A stretch of 33,143 nucleotides of DNA from JBFEYJ01 sp041546305 (GTDB lineage: Bacteria; Pseudomonadota; Gammaproteobacteria; Thiohalomonadales; Thiohalomonadaceae). A program made the position numbers and the translations under genes. The DNA lies in assembly GCA_041546305.1 (NCBI GenBank), contig JBFEWO010000013.1, positions 1-33,143 of the forward strand. The letters are read 5' to 3'. The notes below the pieces were generated by a model that was not told where the DNA came from, searched no databases, and saw nothing but the letters and a program-made list of their open reading frames with translations. Shown piece after piece: positions 8,187 through 17,120 of the stretch. The number at the start of each line of letters is the position of its first letter. Within the stretch, counting starts at the first letter, position 1.

Positions 8187-8199
8187 CAGGAGAGCTGAA

Positions 8200-8376
8200 A
8201 TGAGTGGTTGGGGCTGCCCCCATGAGGTGAAAGGACGTTGCTGCCGGGTCAAAGAGCTGCCCTGCGATCCCGGGATGAGGGGATGTATTCTGTTCGGCCG
8301 ATTTGTGTTCAGCAAGGAAGAGAAGAACCGACCGGGTGGGCCGCGGCGGCTCAATCCTCGTGGGTTAAAAGACTAG
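8200..8376 (+). CDS. 58-residue cysteine-rich small protein
   Basis: A short frame from ATG 8200 to TAG 8374-8376, preceded by AGGAG in CAGGAGAGCTGAA with good spacing, 13 bases after the MFS stop. It begins MSGWGCPHEVKGRCCRVKEL and continues with PCDPGMRGCILFGRFVF. It has five cysteines (6, 14, 15, 22, 29), all in the first half and spaced C-x7-CC-x6-C-x6-C, followed by a basic tail (KNRPGGPRRLNPRGLKD). The compact cysteine spacing suggests an Fe-S cluster or zinc site; this is inference. The well-formed ribosome site, operon position and non-random cysteine pattern argue that it is real. I believe similar small proteins occur in other proteobacteria as uncharacterised hypotheticals, but cannot verify that here. 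Confidence 0.8.
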   Translation: MSGWGCPHEVKGRCCRVKELPCDPGMRGCILFGRFVFSKEEKNRPGGPRRLNPRGLKD

Positions 8377-8403
8377 GTCTCACGCTCAAGAGGTTATCTG
8401 CAT

Positions 8404-8462
8404 CCCGCCGGCGAAGATGGCGGGGTGGTGAGATAGGACCGCCCCCAGGAGGAAGGGGGCGG
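8404..8462. terminator. Two tandem GC-rich hairpins between convergent genes
   Basis: First hairpin: CCCGCC at 8404-8409 with GGCGGG at 8418-8423. Second: CCGCCCCC at 8439-8446 with GGGGGCGG at 8455-8462. They lie between the small cysteine-rich gene and the bacteriohemerythrin gene, just before the latter's stop. Neither has a T-run, so they may act as transcript-end or 3'-protecting structures rather than classical terminators. Confidence 0.45.
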
Positions 8463-8475
8463 TGCGGTGCAGGAG

Positions 8476-8907
8476 TTACCAGAATTTCTTTAGCCAGGTT
8501 TTTTTCACACCGGCCTTGTGGAAGGTTTTGACGTACTGCTTGTCGACCTTATTGATGTGGTCAAACAGCCAGTCCTTGAGGAACATCAACAGCTCCATAC
8601 CCACCTTGTCATTACCGGCGCGGAACTGACTCTGGAACTCGAGCACTCGGGCAACGATCTTGTCGTGGATCGCCTTGTGCTCCTCGTACCCCTCGTAATG
8701 GAAGACACGCATCAGGGTTTCTTCCACAGCGAAATGAACCTTGGTGTAGTCGACCAGTTTGTCCAGCACATCGCCAATCAGGTCGCGATTGGACTTGCTG
8801 GCCATTGCCATATACAACTCATTCATGAACTCGATGAGGCACTTGTGCTGCTCATCGATCTCCTGAATATCGACGCTATAAGCATCATCCCACGCTACCA
8901 TAGACAT
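8476..8907 (-). CDS. Bacteriohemerythrin
   Basis: A 143-residue protein from ATG 8907, which has GGAGG seven bases upstream on its strand; a longer frame to 8970 has no such support. All seven di-iron ligands of the hemerythrin fold are present: His21 (EIDEQHK), His58 and Glu62 (HFAVEE), His77 and His81 (HKAIHD), His117 and Asp122 (DHINKVD). It should bind O2 reversibly at the di-iron centre in the cytoplasm; single-domain proteins of this sort serve as oxygen carriers or sensors in microaerophilic and methane- or sulfur-oxidising bacteria. Length is normal for the family. It is divergent from ppx across ~265 bases. Confidence 0.95.
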   Translation of the reverse strand: MSMVAWDDAYSVDIQEIDEQHKCLIEFMNELYMAMASKSNRDLIGDVLDKLVDYTKVHFAVEETLMRVFHYEGYEEHKAIHDKIVARVLEFQSQFRAGNDKVGMELLMFLKDWLFDHINKVDKQYVKTFHKAGVKKTWLKKFW

Positions 8908-9173
8908 GGTTATTTCCTCCGCGTTTATTTTGGTGGTTTCGAATACCCAAAAATCATGCCAGTTTGGCACTTGTTATATTTATTGCTTGTTCTTTTCTGG
9001 TTTAGCCCTGTTTGTGTCAGGATTCTCCGGAAATACTGCCACTACGGGTAAGGTATCCGATGTGACAGTGATCCCGAAATTACACCAAAACTGAGAAATG
9101 TGTAAGGGGTTTGAAAGTTGTTGCACCAATTTATGGCATGTTCGTCTCTGGATGAAACAATAAAGGGAGACCA

Positions 9174-10670
9174 ATGAGTACTTTCCCCCGCAATGAGTGG
9201 TTTGCTGCCATTGATTTGGGTTCGAACAGCTTTCACTTGATTGTCGCCCAAGAGACGGATGGGCACTTGCAGGTGCGTGACCGCCTGCGTGAAATGGTCC
9301 GCCTTGCCGGTGGGCTGGATAGCCGGGGGGCTCTCGACGAGTCGGCAAGAGAGCGGGCACTGGCATGCCTGCGACGCTTCGGGCAACGCCTGAGGGGATT
9401 TCGGCCGGAGATGGTACGGGTGGTAGGCACCAACACCTTGCGCAAGGCGAAAAGCCCGGGTTTTTTGCAGCAGGCGGAAGAGGCGTTGGGGCATCCCATC
9501 GAGGTGATCTCCGGCAGAGAGGAGGCTCGGCTCATCTATCTGGGCGTGGCGCACAGCCTGCCCGATTCCGAGGCCAACCGCCTGGTGGTGGACATTGGCG
9601 GCGGCAGCACCGAGTTGATTCTGGGGCGGCGCTTTGAGCCGTTGGAGCTGGAAAGCCTCTATATGGGGTGTGTCAGCTATAGCCAGCGGTTCTTTGCCGA
9701 TGGCGTCGTGAGCGAAAAGGCCATGCGCGATGCGGTTATCGCGGCCCGCCTCGAACTGCAGGGGCTGGAGAACGAATTTGCCGGGATCGGCTGGCAACAG
9801 GTGGTCGGCGCCTCGGGGACCATACGAGCGGTGGGTGAGGTGGTGCATGCCATGGGCTGGAGTGAAGAGGGCATCACCCTGGAGAGCCTGCGGCGTTTGG
9901 CCTCGGAGCTGATCAAGGCCGGCCATATCGAGAAGCTGAGGCTCACGGGCCTCAAAGAGGAGCGGCTGGCTGTGTTCCCCGGTGGTGTAGCTGTCCTGTT
10001 GGCTATCTTCGATAGCCTGCCGATAGGGCAAATGCAGGTCTCTGACTGGGCCCTGCGAGAAGGGCTGCTGTATGACCTCATCGGGCGTGTGCACCACGAG
10101 GATGTCCGCGAACGTACCATCAACATGCTGTGCCAGGCGTATCGGGCTGACCGGCGACAGGGCGAACGGGTAGAGCAGACCGCCAGAGAGGCGCTGGGAC
10201 AGGTTGCCAGCGACTGGGGGCTGACAAGTGAGGAGGATGGGCAGCTGCTGGGATGGGCGGCACGCCTGCACGAAATCGGTCTGGCGATTGCGCACAGCGG
10301 TTATCACAAACACGGTGCTTACCTGGTGGAGAACAGCGATATGCCAGGCTTTTCCAGCAGCGAACAACAGCGGCTGGCGCTACTGATGCGTGGGCACCGA
10401 CGCAAGTTCCCCCTGGCCCTGTTCCGGGGGGTGCCCAAACCACAGCAGCAACGGCTGCAGCGGCTGACTATCCTGTTGCGCCTGGCGGTACTTCTGCATC
10501 GCAGCCACAGCGATGTGCCTCCGGTGAAAGTGCAATTTCAAGCCGGAGGTAAAAGCCTGGCGATGCACTTTCCCAACGGTTGGCTTGCCGATCATCCCCT
10601 GACCGAGGCCGATTTGGCGCAGGAGGCAACCTACCTGGAGGCGGTGAGATTTCGGCTGGAGTATCGCTGA
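9174..10670 (+). CDS. ppx: Exopolyphosphatase (Ppx/GppA family)
   Basis: A 498-residue protein with AAGGGAGA just before the ATG. The Ppx/GppA actin-like ATPase fold is clear: AIDLGSNSFHL at residues ~11-21 (phosphate-1 loop), VVGTNTLRKAK, SGREEARLIYLGV with the catalytic glutamate, VVDIGGGSTELI (phosphate-2 loop) and ASGTIRAVGEV. The C-terminal ~200 residues form the HD-like domain (LHEIGLAIAHSGYHKHGAYL). It releases phosphate from the ends of polyphosphate chains, and some members also hydrolyse pppGpp. The position facing ppk1 favours the polyphosphate role. Length matches E. coli Ppx and GppA (~500). It converges with ppk1, pairing synthesis and breakdown. Confidence 0.95.
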   Translation: MSTFPRNEWFAAIDLGSNSFHLIVAQETDGHLQVRDRLREMVRLAGGLDSRGALDESARERALACLRRFGQRLRGFRPEMVRVVGTNTLRKAKSPGFLQQAEEALGHPIEVISGREEARLIYLGVAHSLPDSEANRLVVDIGGGSTELILGRRFEPLELESLYMGCVSYSQRFFADGVVSEKAMRDAVIAARLELQGLENEFAGIGWQQVVGASGTIRAVGEVVHAMGWSEEGITLESLRRLASELIKAGHIEKLRLTGLKEERLAVFPGGVAVLLAIFDSLPIGQMQVSDWALREGLLYDLIGRVHHEDVRERTINMLCQAYRADRRQGERVEQTAREALGQVASDWGLTSEEDGQLLGWAARLHEIGLAIAHSGYHKHGAYLVENSDMPGFSSSEQQRLALLMRGHRRKFPLALFRGVPKPQQQRLQRLTILLRLAVLLHRSHSDVPPVKVQFQAGGKSLAMHFPNGWLADHPLTEADLAQEATYLEAVRFRLEYR

Positions 10671-10710
10671 TTCCGATGGGGGAGCGGTTGTCCCGGTTGC
10701 GACGCCTGAG

Positions 10711-10771
10711 CTAGGGGTGAAAGCGCGACCGAGACGCTCGCTCCCTCATGACCCTCTCGCTTTTTCCCTAG
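10711..10771. terminator. Possible convergent terminator between ppx and ppk1
   Basis: An imperfect inverted repeat: CTAGGG then AAAGCG at 10711-10725 against CGCTTT then CCCTAG at 10759-10771, with a 33-base loop. It spans the gap between the two convergent genes and overlaps the ppk1 stop. The long loop makes it a weak candidate. Confidence 0.3.
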
Positions 10772-12840
10772 TCCCCCTGACTAAGTTCCTGCAGCAGGCG
10801 CATCTGGGCCGATAGCGGGGTGCCCTTGCCGGGCGTCGCGAGAAGGTAGCTACCATCACTTTGCAGCTCCCAGGCCTGGGCATTGTCATCGAGGTAGTAG
10901 TGTAGTTCGCGAACCATCCGTTCCCGCAGTTTTTTCTCCTCAATGGGGAAGCAGGTTTCCACCCGACGGTGCAGGTTGCGATCCATCCAGTCGGCGCTGG
11001 AAGCGAAGACCTCTTCATTGCCTTCGTTGGAAAAGTAGAACACGCGGGTGTGTTCGAGAAAACGACCAATAATGGAGCGCACCCGGATATTTTCCGAGAC
11101 ACCGGGTACGCCGGGGCGCAGGCAGCAAATACCACGGATCACCAGGTCGATCTGCACGCCTGCCTGGGAGGCGGCATAGAGGGCGCGGATCACATTCTGT
11201 TCCACCAGGGCGTTCATCTTGGCAATGATCCGCGCCGGTTTGCCTTTGCGGGCAATCGACGTTTCGCGTTCGATGCGTTCGAGCAGTCCGGTCAGCAGGG
11301 TGAAGGGGGATTGCAGAATTTTGCTCAACTTGCTGCTGCGACCCAGGCTGGTCAGCTGCAGAAACAGTTTATGCACATCCTCACCGAGTTCGGGATCGCG
11401 TGTGAGCAGGCCATAGTCGGTGTAGAGGCGGGCGGTGCGGGCATGGTAGTTGCCTGTGCCGAGGTGGACATAGTGGCGCAGCTTGCCGTCTTCGCGCCGC
11501 ACGACGAGGATCATCTTGGCGTGGGTTTTATAGCCCACCACGCCGTAAACCACATGGGCCCCTGCCTCGGTCAGACGATTGGCCAGGGCGATATTGGCCT
11601 CCTCATCGAAGCGGGCGCGCAGTTCGACGACCACGGTGACCTCCTTGCCAGCGCGAGCGGCGCTGACCAGGGCGTCGACCACCGCCGAGTCGGGGCCGGT
11701 GCGATAGAGGGTTTGTTTGATCGCCAGCACCCTGGGATCGGCGGCGGACTGCTTGAGAAAATCGATCACCGGCACGAAGGACTCGAAGGGGTGATGCAGC
11801 AGAATATCCCCCTTGCTGATGGCCTGAAAAATATCGGTCGCCAGGCTCAGCCGCGACGGCAAGCCCGGGGTGAATGAGGGGAAGGTGAGATCGGAGCGGT
11901 CCACCTTGTCGGGCAGATTGATCAGGCGGTTGAGGTTGACCGGACCGTTGACCGTATAGAGCTCGTTCGGTCCCAGATCGAACTCACGTAGCAGGAAGTC
12001 GCTCACCTCCGCCGGGCAGTTGTCGGCTACCTCCAGCCGCACCTCGTCGCCATAGCGACGTGAGGTCAGTTCACCTTCTACCGCGCGCAGCAGATCGTCC
12101 ACCTCCTCTTCGTCAACGAACAGGTCGCTGTTGCGGGTGACGCGGAACTGGTAGCAACCCTGCACCTTCATCCCCGGGAACAGGTCGTCCACATGGGCGT
12201 GGATGATGGAGGAGAGAAAGACAAAATCGTTTGGTCCGCTGGCGCACTCGGCCGGCATCTTGATCAGCCGCGGCAGGGCTCGGGGGGCCTGAACGATGGC
12301 CATGCCGCTGGTGCGGCCGAAGGCATCCTTGCCCTTGAGCGAGACGATGAAATTGAGGCTCTTGTTGAGGATGCGCGGGAAGGGATGTGCTGGGTCCAGG
12401 CCGATGGGACAGAGGATCGGCAGCAGTTCGTGCTCGTAGTAATCCTTGACCCACTTTGCCTGGGTGTCATTCCACTCCTGGCGTTTGACGAAGCGGATCC
12501 CCTCCCTTTCCAGCGCCGGCAGCAGGATGTCGTTGAGCACCCGATACTGCTCGGTCACCAGCGCATGGGCCTGGGCGCTGATCTGGTTCAGCACCTCCTG
12601 CGGGCTCATGTTGTCCGGCCCCGCCTGTACCGACTCCATGGCGGCCTTTTGCATCAGGCCGGCAACGCGGATTTCGAAAAACTCATCCAGGTTGGAACTG
12701 GAGATGCAAAGGAATTTGAGCCGCTCAAGCAGCGGCATATTTTCATCTTTCGCCTGTTCCAGTACGCGGCGATTGAAGGCCAGCAGGCTCAGTTCGCGGT
12801 TAATGTAGAGTTCAGGGGCTTTAAGGTCCGTGGTGTCCAT
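10768..12840 (-). CDS. ppk1: Polyphosphate kinase 1
   Basis: A 690-residue protein starting at ATG 12840 with AAGGAA upstream on its strand, full length for PPK1. It begins PELYINRELSLLAFNRRVLE, typical of the N-terminal domain. The catalytic region has KTHAK with His440, matching the autophosphorylated His435 of E. coli PPK, and HLGTGNYH with His459, matching His454, at the same 19-residue distance. The second conserved histidine region, MDRNLHRRVETCFPI, is also present. The enzyme reversibly transfers the ATP gamma-phosphate to polyphosphate at the inner face of the membrane. It is convergent with ppx and divergent from hrpA. Confidence 0.97.
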   Translation of the reverse strand: MDTTDLKAPELYINRELSLLAFNRRVLEQAKDENMPLLERLKFLCISSSNLDEFFEIRVAGLMQKAAMESVQAGPDNMSPQEVLNQISAQAHALVTEQYRVLNDILLPALEREGIRFVKRQEWNDTQAKWVKDYYEHELLPILCPIGLDPAHPFPRILNKSLNFIVSLKGKDAFGRTSGMAIVQAPRALPRLIKMPAECASGPNDFVFLSSIIHAHVDDLFPGMKVQGCYQFRVTRNSDLFVDEEEVDDLLRAVEGELTSRRYGDEVRLEVADNCPAEVSDFLLREFDLGPNELYTVNGPVNLNRLINLPDKVDRSDLTFPSFTPGLPSRLSLATDIFQAISKGDILLHHPFESFVPVIDFLKQSAADPRVLAIKQTLYRTGPDSAVVDALVSAARAGKEVTVVVELRARFDEEANIALANRLTEAGAHVVYGVVGYKTHAKMILVVRREDGKLRHYVHLGTGNYHARTARLYTDYGLLTRDPELGEDVHKLFLQLTSLGRSSKLSKILQSPFTLLTGLLERIERETSIARKGKPARIIAKMNALVEQNVIRALYAASQAGVQIDLVIRGICCLRPGVPGVSENIRVRSIIGRFLEHTRVFYFSNEGNEEVFASSADWMDRNLHRRVETCFPIEEKKLRERMVRELHYYLDDNAQAWELQSDGSYLLATPGKGTPLSAQMRLLQELSQGD

Positions 12841-12886
12841 GCGTTCCTTCTTATGGGAAAAGTAACGTCCATTATTCCGATTTGAT

Positions 12887-12904
12887 GTTTCATCTATATG
12901 TCAT
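12887..12904 (+). promoter_or_regulatory. Pho-box-like direct repeat
   Basis: GTTTCAT (12887-12893), a 4-base AT-rich spacer CTAT, and ATGTCAT (12898-12904) match the two CTGTCAT half sites of the PhoB box in 11 of 14 positions at the correct 11-base period. It lies between ppk1 (minus) and hrpA (plus), 47 bases before the ppk1 ATG. The repeat is oriented toward hrpA, which weakens the case for ppk1 activation. Confidence 0.35.
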
Positions 12905-12981
12905 AGGAGCTGGGAGGGAAAGAGGCAAGTCCCCAGGCCACTTCAACGTTATAACTTGTAACTTGCGCGTCCTTCGGTACC

Positions 12982-15900
12982 ATGGGCGCTGGTTATTCGA
13001 ACCTGCCTTTTCTGAACATCACCTTGGATAGCTCTTTACACTCACTCTTCGCCGCGCTCGATGATTGCATGCTGGTGGACCGGCGCCCCTTGCGCAAGCG
13101 ATTGATCGGCTTGCAACGCCGCAACAAGGAAGGCAAACCGATCGACCGCGGCCTGGCAGAGGTCTCTCGTGCCATCGAATCCTCACAACAACGACTAGCG
13201 GTGCGCCGTAGTGCCTTGCCGGTTCCCACCTATCCTGAGGAACTGCCGGTTAGCGCCCGGCGTGCGGCTATTGCAGCAGCGATAGAGGAGCATCAGGTAG
13301 TAGTGGTGGCCGGTGAGACCGGCTCCGGCAAAACCACCCAGCTGCCCAAGATCTGTCTGGATCTGGGGCGAGGCGCGGCGGGCTTGGTAGGCCATACCCA
13401 GCCGCGGCGCATCGCTGCGCGTAGCGTCGCCACGCGCATCGCCGAGGAACTGAATACCGAACTGGGTCAGGCCGTCGGCTACAAGGTACGTTTTACCGAG
13501 CGCGCCGGGGAAAACAGCTTTATCAAGCTGATGACCGACGGCATCCTGCTGGCCGAGATCCAGAGCGACCCGCTGCTTGAGCGTTACGACACCATTATCA
13601 TCGACGAGGCCCACGAGCGCAGCCTCAACATCGACTTCCTGCTCGGTTATTTGCGGCAGTTGTTGCCGAAACGTCCTGACCTCAAGCTCATTATCACCTC
13701 GGCGACCATTAATACCGAAAGCTTTGCTACCTTCTTTAATGGCGCGCCGGTGATCGAAGTCTCTGGTCGCACCTACCCGGTGGAAGTGCGCTATCGACCA
13801 TTGCTCGACGAAGAAAAGAAAAAGGAGGCCGATCCGATCCGCGGCATTCTCGATGCGGTGGATGAGGTGGGCCGCCTCGACCCGCTCGGCGATATCCTGG
13901 TGTTCCTCTCCGGCGAACGCGACATCCGTGAAACCGCCGAGGCGCTCGGCAAGCATCGTATGCGCGATACCGAGGTCATCCCGCTGTTCTCGCGGCTTTC
14001 CGCTGCTGATCAGGACAAGGTATTCAAGCCGCACCGCGGGCGGCGCATCGTACTTGCCACCAACGTGGCCGAGACCTCGCTCACGGTGCCGGGGATCCGC
14101 TTTGTCATCGACACCGGTCTGGCGCGTATCAGCCGCTACAGCCATCGCACCAAGGTGCAGCGCTTGCCTATCGAACCGGTCTCCCAGGCCTCGGCCAACC
14201 AGCGTGCCGGACGCTGTGGCCGGGTTAGTGCCGGGGTGTGTATCCGTCTCTACAGCGAGGAGGATTTTCTCGCCCGTCCCGAATTTACCGACCCGGAGAT
14301 CCGCCGCACCAACCTGGCCAGTGTGATCCTGCAGATGATGCTGCTCGGTCTCGGCGACATCGAGCATTTCGCCTTCCTAGATGCCCCGGACAAACGCTAT
14401 ATCACCGACGGTTTTCACTTGCTGCATGAACTGGGTGCGGTGGATGAACACCACCGCATCACCGCCGATGGCCGGGCATTGGCTCGCCTGCCGGTCGACC
14501 CGCGCATCGGCCGCATGTTGCTTGCCGCCGCTCGGGAGGGGAGTCTGCATGAGGTGCTGATCATCGCCTCGGCACTGACCATCCAGGACCCGCGCGAGCG
14601 ACCGCTAGAGGCGCAGCAGGCGGCGGATGAAAAACACCGCCGCTTCCATCACGAAAAATCCGATTTTCTCGCCTACCTCAATCTGTGGAACTACTACCAC
14701 GAACAGGCACGGCACCTGAGCAACAGCAAGCTGCGCAAGCACTGCCGCGATGAATTTCTCTCCTACCTGCGCATGCGCGAGTGGCACGACATTCACGGCC
14801 AGCTGCTGGCGCAGCTGCGTGAGATGGAACTCAAACCGAACGAGGCCGAGGCCTCCTACGAGGCGATTCACCGGGCCCTGCTTGCCGGCCTGCTCGGCAA
14901 TATCGCGGTAAAGGATGAGCGTGAGCAGAAGGGGCCGCCGAAAAAACGCAAACCGCTGGTGGAATACCTCGGCGCGCGTAATATCAAGCTTGCCATCTTC
15001 CCCGGCTCCTCGTTGGCCAAGCGTGCGCCCAAGTGGATCATGGCCGCCGAGTTGGTGGAAACCACGCGGCTGTTTGCCCGGGATGTGGCCGCTATCGATC
15101 CCGATTGGCTGGAGGGGCTCGCCCGTCACCTGGTCAAGCGCACCTATCTCGAGCCGCACTGGGAGAAGCGGCCGGCACAGGTTTCCGCCTTCGAGCAGGT
15201 GACCCTCTACGGCCTGCTCATCGTGCCGCGGCGGCGGGTCAACTACGGCCCTATCGATCCCGTGCTTAGCCGCGAACTGTTTATCCGCCACGCGCTGGTC
15301 GAAGGCGAGTACCGTACCGAGGCCCCGTTCTTTGCCCACAACCGGGAGCTGCTGGAGGAGGTGGCGCTGCTCGAGGCCAAGTCACGTCGACGCGACATTC
15401 TGGTGGATGAGGAGACCCTGTTCGCCTTCTACGATAAGCGGCTACCGGAGAATATTTACAGCGGCAAGTCCTTCGAGAAGTGGCGCCGTCAGGCCGAGCG
15501 GGAGCAACCGCGCCTGCTCTATCTTGACCGCGAAAGCCTGATGCAGCATGAAGCGGCCGGGATCACCGGTAATCTGTTCCCAGAACAGTTTCTCTATCAG
15601 GGCTTGCCGCTGCCGCTGGAATATCACTTTGAACCGGGCCACCCGGCTGACGGGGTGACGGTGAAGTTGCCGCTGGCGATGCTGGGTCAGATTAAGCCCG
15701 GTCCTTTTGAATGGCTGGTGCCCGGCCTGCTCAAGGAGAAGCTCATCGCCATGATTAAGGCGTTGCCCAAGGCGCAGCGGCGCAACTTTGTACCGGCGGT
15801 CAATTTTGCCGAGGCGGCGCTTGAGGCGATGGTGCCGGGCAAGGGCTCGCTGAGAGAGGTTTTCTCGCTGCAGCTGCAGCGTATAACCGGTATCCGCCTG

Positions 15901-16938
15901 GCGCCGGAGAGCTGGGCGATGGAAAACCTGCCACCGCACCTGGTGATGAATTTTCGCATCGTCGACGAACAGGGCAAGGTGCTGGACGAGGGGCGCGATC
16001 TGCTGCAACTGCAAAAGCAGATGGCAGGGGAGGTGCGCGAAAGCCTGCAGACAACCCCGGGGACGCCATGGGAGCGCGAGGGTCTCACCGCCTGGGAGGT
16101 GGGTGAGCTTCCGGAGGCGGTGGAGGTCGAGCAGCACGGTCTGAAACTCAAGGCCTTTCCTGCGCTGGCCGACGAGGGGGAGTCGGTGGCGCTGCGTCTG
16201 TTTGAAAGCCTGGAGGCGGCGGAGGGAGCCCACCGCAAAGGCGTGGCCCGGCTGTTTGCCCTGGACAATCGCGTCAAGATCAAATATCTGCAAAAGAACC
16301 TGCCGGAGATCAAGACCCTCTGCCTGCACTATGTCTCACTTGGCAAATGTGAGGAGCTAACCGCATCGATAATTGCCGCGGCTGTGGATGCCGCTCTGTT
16401 TACCGACAGAACGTTGCCGCGGACCGAGCCCCAGTACCAGGCGCTGGCGCAGGAGGCACGGACCAGGCTGGTAGAGACCGCCAACCGCATCGCGACCCTG
16501 GTGGGAGAGACCCTCGCGAGTTATCACCGCATTCAGAAACAGCTCAAGGGAAGTGTCCAGCCGCAGTGGCTCAACAGCCTTGCCGACATCCGCGAACAGC
16601 TGCAACGGCTATTGATGCCGGGTTTTGTCGCCCGTACCCCGGCCGAGTGGCTGGAGCATCTTCCCCGCTATCTGCAGGCGGTTGAGCGCAGGCTGGAAAA
16701 ACTGCGCGGGGATCCGCCGCGCGATCGCCTGTTGATGCTGGAGATGCAACCGCTCTGGCAGCGCTACTGGGCGCGTTGCGAGGATGTGGAGAATTGCCCG
16801 GGCAGTGAACTGCTGCGTTTTCGCTGGTTGCTCGAGGAGTTACGCGTATCGCTATTTGCCCAGGAGCTGAAAACCATTGAAACGGTTTCGGTACCGCGGC
16901 TGGAAAAATTATGGAAACAACTGGGCACGGAAAGCTGA
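12982..16938 (+). CDS. hrpA: DEAH-box ATP-dependent RNA helicase HrpA
   Basis: A 1318-residue protein, matching the ~1300 residues usual for HrpA. Walker A is GETGSGKT at 111-118 and the DEAH box is at 208-211 (DEAHERS), followed by SATINTE (motif III), ATNVAETSLTVPG (motif V) and QRAGRCGR (motif VI). After the helicase core come the HA2/OB-fold region and the long C-terminal DUF3418 region (MNFRIVDEQGKVLDEGRDL) characteristic of HrpA. The family unwinds RNA and in E. coli takes part in mRNA processing and rescue of stalled or collided ribosomes. The ATG at 12982 has no strong ribosome site; a slightly later start is possible. It is divergent from ppk1. Confidence 0.96.
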   Translation: MGAGYSNLPFLNITLDSSLHSLFAALDDCMLVDRRPLRKRLIGLQRRNKEGKPIDRGLAEVSRAIESSQQRLAVRRSALPVPTYPEELPVSARRAAIAAAIEEHQVVVVAGETGSGKTTQLPKICLDLGRGAAGLVGHTQPRRIAARSVATRIAEELNTELGQAVGYKVRFTERAGENSFIKLMTDGILLAEIQSDPLLERYDTIIIDEAHERSLNIDFLLGYLRQLLPKRPDLKLIITSATINTESFATFFNGAPVIEVSGRTYPVEVRYRPLLDEEKKKEADPIRGILDAVDEVGRLDPLGDILVFLSGERDIRETAEALGKHRMRDTEVIPLFSRLSAADQDKVFKPHRGRRIVLATNVAETSLTVPGIRFVIDTGLARISRYSHRTKVQRLPIEPVSQASANQRAGRCGRVSAGVCIRLYSEEDFLARPEFTDPEIRRTNLASVILQMMLLGLGDIEHFAFLDAPDKRYITDGFHLLHELGAVDEHHRITADGRALARLPVDPRIGRMLLAAAREGSLHEVLIIASALTIQDPRERPLEAQQAADEKHRRFHHEKSDFLAYLNLWNYYHEQARHLSNSKLRKHCRDEFLSYLRMREWHDIHGQLLAQLREMELKPNEAEASYEAIHRALLAGLLGNIAVKDEREQKGPPKKRKPLVEYLGARNIKLAIFPGSSLAKRAPKWIMAAELVETTRLFARDVAAIDPDWLEGLARHLVKRTYLEPHWEKRPAQVSAFEQVTLYGLLIVPRRRVNYGPIDPVLSRELFIRHALVEGEYRTEAPFFAHNRELLEEVALLEAKSRRRDILVDEETLFAFYDKRLPENIYSGKSFEKWRRQAEREQPRLLYLDRESLMQHEAAGITGNLFPEQFLYQGLPLPLEYHFEPGHPADGVTVKLPLAMLGQIKPGPFEWLVPGLLKEKLIAMIKALPKAQRRNFVPAVNFAEAALEAMVPGKGSLREVFSLQLQRITGIRLAPESWAMENLPPHLVMNFRIVDEQGKVLDEGRDLLQLQKQMAGEVRESLQTTPGTPWEREGLTAWEVGELPEAVEVEQHGLKLKAFPALADEGESVALRLFESLEAAEGAHRKGVARLFALDNRVKIKYLQKNLPEIKTLCLHYVSLGKCEELTASIIAAAVDAALFTDRTLPRTEPQYQALAQEARTRLVETANRIATLVGETLASYHRIQKQLKGSVQPQWLNSLADIREQLQRLLMPGFVARTPAEWLEHLPRYLQAVERRLEKLRGDPPRDRLLMLEMQPLWQRYWARCEDVENCPGSELLRFRWLLEELRVSLFAQELKTIETVSVPRLEKLWKQLGTES

Positions 16939-17120
16939 TCTCCCGATAGCCGTTGATACCCTTTTGAGACTTGTTCTCGACCAGTGGCGGGAATACTCTT
17001 GAGTAACAAGCTTTTCCCAGGCGATTAAGGCTGGTTGTTCCAGCTCCTCCTGGCCTCCTGGGTAGTGTTGCCCGAGGCAAGGGCTCGCGTGATGATTAGG
17101 ACCACACAGGCAAGGTGTTC

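Noticed and set aside
8938..8962. Sigma-54-like promoter before the bacteriohemerythrin gene
   Set aside because: On the minus strand TGGCAT and TTGG are at the right spacing, but the essential GC at -12 is changed, so the match is not convincing.
9042..10367. 441-residue open frame on the minus strand opposite ppx
   Set aside because: It lies fully opposite a clear Ppx gene, has no family motifs and shows the low-complexity composition of an antisense shadow.
13195..14367. 390-residue open frame on the minus strand inside hrpA
   Set aside because: It covers the helicase motifs of HrpA on the other strand and has no recognisable protein features.
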